Shown here piece after piece: positions 57,506 to 64,000 of a DNA stretch of 64,000 nt. Source of the DNA: Thinopyrum elongatum (taxonomy: Eukaryota > Streptophyta > Magnoliopsida > Poales > Poaceae); assembly GCA_011799875.1 (NCBI GenBank), contig CM022300.1, positions 238,898,807 through 238,962,806 of the forward strand, read 5' to 3'. The number at the start of each line of letters is the position of its first letter. Position 1 is the first letter of the stretch. The translations under genes and the position numbers were made by a program. The notes under the pieces are model-generated. The model was not told the origin of the DNA and searched no databases. It saw nothing but the letters and a program-made list of their open reading frames with translations.

Positions 57506-58889
57506 AAACTCTTCGCTCCCCACAGAGGTAATCCAGCTCATTGTTTCGCATGTGGACAATCTGAGTACCATGCCGCTCGCCGCGTGCTCGTCGGGGTTTT
57601 ACCGTTTACTCAAAGCCCTCAGGCCGGAGCTTTTTAAGCCAGCTCCCTGCTTGCTGATGCCGCCTAATCTTCAGAAATAGTGTGTCACGCAGCATAACGA
57701 TCGTAGGGTGGCGAGCATCAACCCCCTCGACTGCGATCCGATCCCCGTCACCCTCAACTACATTAACGGTATGTACTAGGTCGGCATGAACACGTCTTGG
57801 ATGGTGCTCGTCGACGGTCGTGGCAGCTGGATGCTCGTGGAGGTCTACACCCGGCGATTGATCCCCCTTCCTTCGATTAACACTGCACTGCTTTGGCACC
57901 ATGACCCAGAATACTCAGAATCTTACAGTAGCCAACATGATACCAAGTTTGATTTGCTCAAGGTTGTAATCTGCCAAGTGCCCACAAGATCTGTGAATTA
58001 TAAAGACTTCAGGCTAATTGCGTTCTTCAAGCGCGGTCTCGCCTATCTGACAGATCACTGCGGTAAGTGGATAAATCTGCACGTCCATCGCAGGATCATA
58101 CATCCTCCATGGTTCTCTGATGCCATTGAACACAAGGGCTTCATTTACGCTGTGGACTCCTTCTATGGCTGGACGTATTGCTGGCCTACTCCAATCATCG
58201 CTACAAACGGCTGTTACAGCAGTATGTTACTTTCCTATGGTATCATGATGGCTTGCTTATATTACTGTCAACATTTACTGAAAAAATATTCATGCTCATA
58301 ACATGTTGTTCTTAAGATTGACTATAGTACGAGCCCTTTTTTATTTGACTCCAACTTGATATGATGTTGTAGGCCGCCTGAAGTCCCTACCCATCCTAAT
58401 CCCAGAACCTTTCAAAGAAAAGCGACATGGCAGTTGCAGGTGGTTCCTGGCTCTATCAGACGATGGATCGTTCGCACGTACCAGACGTGTTATTTCGCGG
58501 AATACAATCACAGTCACTGCAAGGTCTTTGAGCAGGATCCCAGCTTCTCTGGGCCTTCAGGATTTTTTGACTGGATGCCGGTAAGTAGCCTTGGTACACG
58601 CTCTTTGTTTCTCGGACTGAATTATCCGATTAAACAGGAGATAACCTACGGCAAGGATCATGATGGTAGCGCGGTTTCGTTCATTAGGCAAAACTGTGTG
58701 TACACAACGTACCATGCGTCTCTCCATGCACCATACCCTGATATGTGCCGCCACACTCTGCAGCCCAAAGTAGGAGAGAGGGTCGCAAGTATCAGACTTC
58801 GACCTGCTGGCTGGAGTTTCCCCCGTCAGGCACCCATCTGGTTCAAGCCGTCAGCCAATCTCCACAGCTTAATAAATAGTAACATCTAA
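57506..58889 (+). pseudogene. F-box protein with DUF295 domain, broken
   Basis: The F-box begins near 57514 with LPTEVIQLIVSHVDNLSTMP, followed by LRPELFKPAPCLLMPP. In-frame TAG codons lie at 57678 and 57777. The DUF295 part follows (MNTSWMVLVDGRGSWMLVEV, then FKRGLAYLTD and FSDAIEHKGFIYAVDSFYGW). A GT-AG intron at 58222-58372 fits; exon 2 opens RLKSLPILIPEPFKEKRH and reaches FLALSDDGS. A frameshift near 58465 leads to YQTCYFAEYNHSHCKVFEQD and SLGTRSLFLGLNYP, ending at TGA 58887-58889. Family members are substrate-recognition subunits of SCF ubiquitin ligases. The upstream promoter has been replaced by the Athila fragment. Confidence 0.8.
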
Positions 58890-59126
58890 CTGAGCCAGTT
58901 AGTTAGATGCGTACACTTGGTGTGGTAGGATCTTTATTTAGTTTGATGCATACACTTGTTCTTTTTTGGTAGCCCTTTTGAAATGTTGGCTGATGTTTGC
59001 ACTACTGCAGGTTGGTCCAAATGCGACAGTCCAATCAGAGACCCTTCAACGAAACTATGTGCGATGCATTAATCACAAACGGTGATGTAGTAAAACCGTA
59101 AAAATATATACAAAACGTTTGCGATG

Positions 59127-59470
59127 GCAGTGACATCAAACACGGTTCAGATTAGAGTTCCGTGTGCGATGAGTGGCAAATGGTTAAACCAGCAGAACTG
59201 TTTGCAATGAGGCAGAACAACAGAAACGGGCAGCCAGATGAGGGTGTGTGCGATATACGGCATACAGTTCACTAGGATGAACTGTGTGCGATTAGGCAAC
59301 ACAATAGAAACGGTCAGCCAGATCAAGGTGTGTGCGATGGAGGGCATACAGTTCACTTGGATGAACTATTTGCGATGAGCCAAGACAACAGAAACAGTTC
59401 AACTGAACAAGATGTGTGTGATACGTGGCAAATAGGTCCGTAATAAGAAATGTGTGCGAAGACCAATAGT
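59127..59470. repeat. Four diverged 84-bp tandem units
   Basis: Units start near 59127, 59211, 59295 and 59379. Each holds a GTGTGCGAT-like block and a GAACTGTTTGCGATGA-like block. The style resembles subterminal repeats of CACTA transposons, but no CACTA end adjoins them clearly. Confidence 0.7.
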
Positions 59471-59529
59471 AACACAGACGATTGCTGCTAATGAGCCGTG
59501 TGATTTGCTCTGTCTACAAAAGAATAACG

Positions 59530-59530
59530 T

Positions 59531-59593
<63 letters not shown>
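59530..59593. repeat. (TA)n microsatellite with ACAT interruptions
   Basis: A 64-bp alternating T/A tract broken by three C bases. Confidence 0.95.
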
Positions 59594-59691
59594 ACTGAAA
59601 TAAACATCCAATTACATAAGTGACTATACAGATCATTCGCACACACCTCAATAAACAATTGCATGCATTCCAAACTAGGAGAAACGATCGT

Positions 59692-60771
59692 CTAGTCATC
59701 TACTCCTTGTGACGCTCCCGCCACTACTCTGTGGCTCGATCCCTCGTCTGGGGCAGGAAGAAGACAGTTCCTCATGTCAACAATCCGCCTGTACATCTCG
59801 TAGCTTGTGTACGCGTCCTTGGCCACGTACTTGACATGTTGTTCATCCAGTCTCTGATGCCAGACATTGTACCAAGCGTTCTTGTCCTTCTTGCTCTCAT
59901 CCTTCATCTTCATGTGGTAGGGGTCGATGATGGCCGAGGCGAGGTCAACCAGGGAGTTATGTTTGTTGTTGTCACTGCCCCAGACCTTGTAGTGGTCCTG
60001 GATGTTGACAAGATTCTGGCATTTCAAGCCCGAAACCTTGAGGGTTTTTAGATCGTTGGTGGTGTCCACCGTAGCGAAACTGTAGTCGGAGCTGTTGATA
60101 AACCTGGAGAAACGGTCGCAAGGCCTGGTGGCCAGGTGGTAGTGGTAGACGAGGACGTCATGTCGCATGCACAATTGGGCGACGGTAACCTTCTGATCGT
60201 GCCCGGCACGGCTGCTGGTGAACTCGAGGTCGAAGCCGACTACTTGGTACTTGTCCTCAGCAAGCAACTGCTCCATAGTTTGGATGGAGCTCTCCACCGA
60301 GACCGACTCGTTCATGTACACCACCGAGAGGGCCTTCCCCCTCACGTGGGTGTCCACTACGTGATGCGTGGTGAACTGACCCCGTTGTCGTCGTCGGCTG
60401 CTGGGAGCGCCATTGGAGCCACGGGGAGCGCCATTGGAACCGCTGGATGTCCTTCCTGTATGTGTCGTCGTGGGTGTGCTTACTGTGTTGTGTGGCGCGA
60501 GAGATGAAGGTAAATGGACACAGGAATAAATGGGGGCCGGGCGGCCTGGATTCTCGGCGCGTCCGCATGGCAGTTTTTGTAGCGGGTAACTGCATCGTGG
60601 CGCCGCGCCCGGCGCAACCGCATGCATAATGGCAGCATGAACGTACATGATCGTGCGCCGGCCCCAAACACTGGCAGCGCACGTGGAGGGACGAGGGCAG
60701 AGCGCCCAGAGGGACGCGAGAGCAGAGCGCGCGCGGCGGGACGCGAGTAGAGCGCGCCGCAGCCGCCTCAA
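59692..60771 (-). CDS. DEDDy 3'-5' exonuclease-domain protein
   Basis: One unbroken frame codes 359 residues. Residues 170-330 form a WRN/RNase D-like exonuclease domain. Motif I is VVGFDLEF (Asp181, Glu183). Motif II is TTNDLKTL (Asp240). Motif III is YVAKDAY with Tyr315 and Asp319. All DEDDy residues are present. The first 140 residues are arginine/alanine- and proline-rich and may be untranslated; Met153 (MNESVSVE) is a likely alternative start giving about 207 residues. Family members remove nucleotides from DNA or RNA 3' ends. It lies amid transposon-style repeats, so it may be a captured or dispersed copy. No intron, promoter or expression evidence is seen. Confidence 0.75.
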   Translation of the reverse strand: MRRLRRALLASRRARSALASLWALCPRPSTCAASVWGRRTIMYVHAAIMHAVAPGAAPRCSYPLQKLPCGRAENPGRPAPIYSCVHLPSSLAPHNTVSTPTTTHTGRTSSGSNGAPRGSNGAPSSRRRQRGQFTTHHVVDTHVRGKALSVVYMNESVSVESSIQTMEQLLAEDKYQVVGFDLEFTSSRAGHDQKVTVAQLCMRHDVLVYHYHLATRPCDRFSRFINSSDYSFATVDTTNDLKTLKVSGLKCQNLVNIQDHYKVWGSDNNKHNSLVDLASAIIDPYHMKMKDESKKDKNAWYNVWHQRLDEQHVKYVAKDAYTSYEMYRRIVDMRNCLLPAPDEGSSHRVVAGASQGVDD

Positions 60772-60872
60772 CCGTGAGTAACCACACGCATAGAGCAGTT
60801 GAACACGCAGGGAATGATCGTCTACAAGCCGACCGACAGTTGCGTCGCTGCGTAGAGAGCGGCCGTGTGCTA

Positions 60873-61010
60873 CTACCTCCGTCTTGGTCTATTAGTCCCC
60901 TTTATATTCAGTGCCATATTTTGACCTTAAATTTAACCAACAAAATGTTAATGCATGTTATAAAAATTATATAATTGGAAACTATGTTCAAATACGAATC
61001 CAACGATATA
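60873..61010. repeat. Stowaway MITE half
   Basis: It begins CTACCTCCGTCTTGGTC and continues TTAGTCCCCTTT and TTAATGCATGTTATAAAAAT, the left arm of a familiar grass Stowaway. The right arm is missing. Confidence 0.65.
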
Positions 61011-61013
61011 AGG

Positions 61014-61220
61014 CTGACAGCTGGGTCCATGGCCGCACGCAAGGAAGTGCCTCCTTGTTACGCGCAAAATAATGATTCCTCCACCTGACAGCTCGGACCC
61101 ACCGGAAGGGCCTCTGTATTTCGCGAAAAAAATGTTCCCCCTGACAGCTGGGACCTACCGGCTTTATCTTCGCACGGAAGGAACTGCCTTATTACCCCCT
61201 GACAGCTGGGACCCACCAGG
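61014..61220. repeat. Four copies of a CTGACAGCTGGGACC motif
   Basis: Copies start at 61014, 61085, 61141 and 61199, spaced 56-71 bp, each continuing CACCGG or similar. It is probably a decayed short-period array in transposon DNA. Confidence 0.75.
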
Positions 61221-61489
61221 TTGAAGCGAAGGTAGTGTTATCTGTCTGGCCGCGAACGTGTACGTACATAGCGGTCGATCGGTCTCTCTGCAGCGACGTA
61301 CCGTCGCCGAGTAAGGAGCGGCACGTGTTGAAGTAGAGGCGCCGACGTAGCATGTCACACATTCCCGTCTATATCGTGTACATGTATGTAGAGCCACGCT
61401 GCAAGATAGTAAATATGGCTACGTACGTACATACGGGCGGGGTCTCTAACGCGTACATCGATGTCGTCCTGTTCATCGGGAGCCAACCG

Positions 61490-62250
61490 GCTTAGACGGA
61501 ACAGCCGAAACGGGGTCTGGCGTACCGCAAAATGAAGGAAAACGGCCTTCTGTTCGACCGCGTACGGTCGAAACGGGGTCCTATTCACCGGGAAGGGTCT
61601 GGCCTACTGCAGAACGGAGGAATCTGACTTGTGTTCGAGCTCCTACGGTCGAAACGGGGTGTTGTTGATCGGGAGGGGTGTGGCGTACCGCAAAACGGAG
61701 GAAACGGAGTTGTGTTGGGGCGCCTACGGTCGAAACGGGGTCCTGTTCATCAGGAGGGGTGCGGCGTACCGCAAAATGAAACTCCACGAGCTATTGTTCA
61801 TCCACCGTCTACTGCCTCGCTCCAGCCTCCACGGGCTACTGTTCATCCACCATCGACTTCCTCCAGCCTCCACGGGCTACTGTTCATCCAGCCTCCACTG
61901 GCTACTATTCAACCAGCCCTCCATGGGGTCCTGTTCATCCACCCCCAACCGACTCGGGTGTGTGGCGGCCTCCTCGATCGGTGTCCTGTTCATCCAGCGG
62001 CAACGACCTCTACTACCACGGGGTCCTGTTCATCCAACCCCCACCGGTAACTGTTCATCCAACCCCCAACTACGGTCACTGATCATCAAGAGGCAGCTGG
62101 TTCGATCGGCTTTAGTTAGCAGCAGTAGCGAAGGAATCACTCGGGTTTAGTTAACAGCCAAGGGATCGATCGCTCGGGTTCAGTAACGTAGCTTGTGCAA
62201 TCGCTCGAGTTCAGTAAGCGAACGCCTCGCTCGGGTTCAGTTAGAGCCCA
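61490..62250. repeat. About 80-bp repeats and CTGTTCATCC arrays
   Basis: GGTCGAAACGGGGTC-type units recur at about 61566, 61647 and 61727, with a partial one near 61507. From 61795 to 62080 the motif (CTG)TTCATCCA recurs about ten times, often with CCTCCACGGGCTA. From 62130 CTCGGGTTCAGTTA recurs. The open frames across this region are by-products of the repetition. It is probably the subterminal region of the CACTA element ending at 62605. Confidence 0.7.
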
Positions 62251-62405
62251 ATGGCTCACACACACGCGCGTACGTGTATGAGAGAAACGCACAAACCTCC
62301 GTGCATCACTCGGCCCCGACCACCCACCGTAACCGGGAACTCCCCGAAATTTTCCTCGCCCTCGCTTCTACCACGATTTTTTTCCATCATGGACAGCCCA
62401 CAGAA

Positions 62406-62605
62406 TGTCATGCAGGTGTGTCCCCAGCCCGCCCAGGATGAAAAGCCCATTTTCTGTCATGATTTTTTGTCATAGAAGTAGGATCCCACCACATCTATGA
62501 TGATACGTGCTTTTGTCACAATTATCGTCATAGAAGTGTCATAAGAATGACAGAAAAAAATTCGTTCGGCCCAAAATGTCACGGATGTGTCTTCTTTTTG
62601 TAGTG
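62406..62605. mobile_element. Right terminus of a CACTA transposon
   Basis: The segment ends CTTCTTTTTGTAGTG at 62605, the reverse complement of a CACTAC end. Inside it are the subterminal blocks TGTCATGATTTTTTGTCATA, CGTCATAGAAGTGTCATAAG and CAAAATGTCACGGATGTGTC. The next three bases, TAT, would be the target duplication. No matching left end is confirmed in the window. Confidence 0.75.
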
Positions 62606-64000
62606 TATGCTATTATTATGGTTGTGTTTTTGTGTTTAAATTAGTGTTTGTGCCAAGTAAAGCCTTTAGGATGATTTGGATGATAGTTGCTTTGATTCTG
62701 TGAAAAAACTGAAACTTTTGCGTCAAGTAGAAGAATTATAAAAACTTTCTGGAATGTGAAAAAATTATGAATTTTCTACAAATAATTGATATACAAATTG
62801 CCTACGTTTTCCTAAATTTTCAAAAAAATTGGAGTTACATAATTATAGTCAATATTCAGATTACTACAAACTGTTCTATTTTTGACAGATTCTGTTTTTT
62901 ATGCATTGTTTTGCTTGTTTTGATGGAACTATGGATTGTATCGGGGGGTCTAAGCCATGGAGAAGTTATAATACAGTATGTATAATTCAAAAATAAAATA
63001 TGAATGGGTTTGCAATAGTACCTAAAGTAGTGATTTGTTTTATTAAACTAAGGGATCTCACGAAGGTTTTGTTAAGTTTTGTGTGATTGAAGTTTTAAAG
63101 TTTTGGGTGAGATCACGATGGATGAAGGAATAAGGAGTGGCAAGAGCCTAAGCTTGGGGATGCCTGAGGCACCCCATGGTAATATTCAAGGACTCCCAAG
63201 CAACTAAGCTTGGGGATGCCCCGGAAGGCATCCCCTCTTTCTTCTGCCGACCATCGGTAATTTTACTTGGAGCTATATTTTTATTCGTCACATGATATGA
63301 GTTTTGCTTGGAGCGTCTTGTATTATATGAGTCTTTTCTTTGTTTGCTTTTTATTTTTTCGCAATCATCTTTGCTGGACACACCTATTTGAGAGGGGCAC
63401 ACATTTTTCGTGATTTGTTAGAATACTATGTGCTTCACTTATATCTTTTGAGCTAGGCAGTTGCTCTAGTGCTTCACTTATATATTTTTGAGCATGGCGG
63501 TGATTATATTTTGAATAAATAGATGAACTCTCATGCTTCACTTATATCTTTTTGAGAGTTGATAATAGTAATGGTAATTTGCACAAGATATGAATTTGGT
63601 CCCAATGTGATGAATATTCAAGAAGGATATAATAAAAAGTTTCATGTAGATCATTGGATATGATAAGTTTGATTCCTTGCAATAGTTTTGTGATATGGAG
63701 ATGATAATACGTGAGTTATGCTAGTGAGTAATTGTGCTTTAGTAAGAATATTGGTGTTAAGGTTTGTGATTCCATATGCATGCACATAAAGTCAATAGTT
63801 ATGCAACGAAGTTACATCCTGCTTATGGTGCATTATTCAGTGTTAGTTATGTTCAATGCATGTTTATGACCGTTTTTGTTTTTTGGTTGGTCGCTTCTCA
63901 ATCTATTTGCTAGCCTTCATTTGTACTATGCAGAAATACTGCTTGTGCATCCAATCCTTGAACCCAAAGTTGTGCCAAATGAGTCCACCATACCTACCTA
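62606..64000 (+). mobile_element. 3' non-coding region of another Athila-like element
   Basis: AGCCTAAGCTTGGGGATGCC occurs near 63147 and a near-copy, ACTAAGCTTGGGGATGCC, near 63207, with GGAAGGCATCCCC as a possible stem. The last 60 bp (CTTGTGCATCCAATCC, then GAGTCCACCATACCTACC) are homologous to about 23155-23215 of the Athila-like element in the left part. No LTR or coding part is within the window. Confidence 0.55.

Noticed and set aside
59000..59005. CACTAC as the left end of a CACTA element carrying the exonuclease
   Set aside because: The following bases (TGCAGGTTGG) do not mirror the right end at 62605, and the 3-bp flanks (TTG and TAT) disagree.
60447..60771. The first 140 residues of the exonuclease frame as a genuine protein region
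   Set aside because: It is low-complexity, and a methionine just before the conserved domain fits better. It is kept only as the maximal frame.
1..64000. CRISPR arrays, bacterial-type operons, defence systems, tRNA or rRNA genes
   Set aside because: Repeats here are LTRs, MITEs and microsatellites. No cloverleaf or rRNA core was recognised by eye, although a covariance-model scan was not possible.

Overview
The window looks like transposon-dense nuclear DNA from a grass of the wheat/barley tribe (Triticeae). The grounds are centromere-type CRW/Cereba-like Ty3 elements, a copia LTR that opens like Angela/WIS/BARE, several Athila-like Ty3 elements whose LTRs start TGATACGT, Stowaway MITEs and a Caspar-like CACTA end. 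Family names come from recognising motifs by eye; no database search was possible. No CRISPR array, operon, rRNA or tRNA gene was seen.

Left part (1-27.8 kb) is a nest of retrotransposons. A Tat-lineage Ty3 element (1-4085) sits in a SIRE/Maximus-type copia element (4086-7590), which sits in a Ty3 LTR (7591-7601 and 20412-21078), which itself interrupts the integrase of an Athila-like element (21079-25617). Next to the copia element lies a CRW-like element (7602-20411) bounded by the target-site duplication ACGGG. A second CRW-like copy (10480-17808) is nested inside it. Diagnostic bases pair the outer LTRs 1/4 and the inner LTRs 2/3. A reversed LTR fragment and a decayed copia gag/protease follow.

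Middle part (27.8-46.3 kb) is the only clearly genic stretch. It holds a MITE, a LINE tail, and two PIF/Harbinger-type elements back to back, one carrying a decayed Myb/NAM-associated ORF1 and one carrying a serine-carboxypeptidase-like fragment. Then comes a ten-exon gene for a novel plant SNARE (NPSN13-like, 34994-45641, 273 residues). Intron 4 of this gene contains a complete, apparently young Reina-type Ty3 element (37296-42729, TSD TAGAC) with an unbroken 1611-residue Gag-Pol frame. Four Stowaway MITEs lie in other introns.

Right part (46.3-64 kb) has an Athila-like relative in reverse orientation that carries an ATHILA ORF-1-like gene, and a CACTA fragment. Another Athila-like element (52127-about 57505) has its gag split by a solo copia LTR (TSD TAGAA), and it is joined to a broken F-box/DUF295 gene. 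Beyond it lie an intact DEDDy 3'-5' exonuclease frame, several short-period repeats, a CACTA terminus at 62605, and the 3' region of one more Athila-like element.

The genes do not form a pathway. The SNARE gene is the conserved host gene; nearly everything else is transposon or gene debris. The best leads are the CRW-in-CRW structure, the young Reina insertion, the transposon-made promoter region of the SNARE gene, and the transposon-associated exonuclease.
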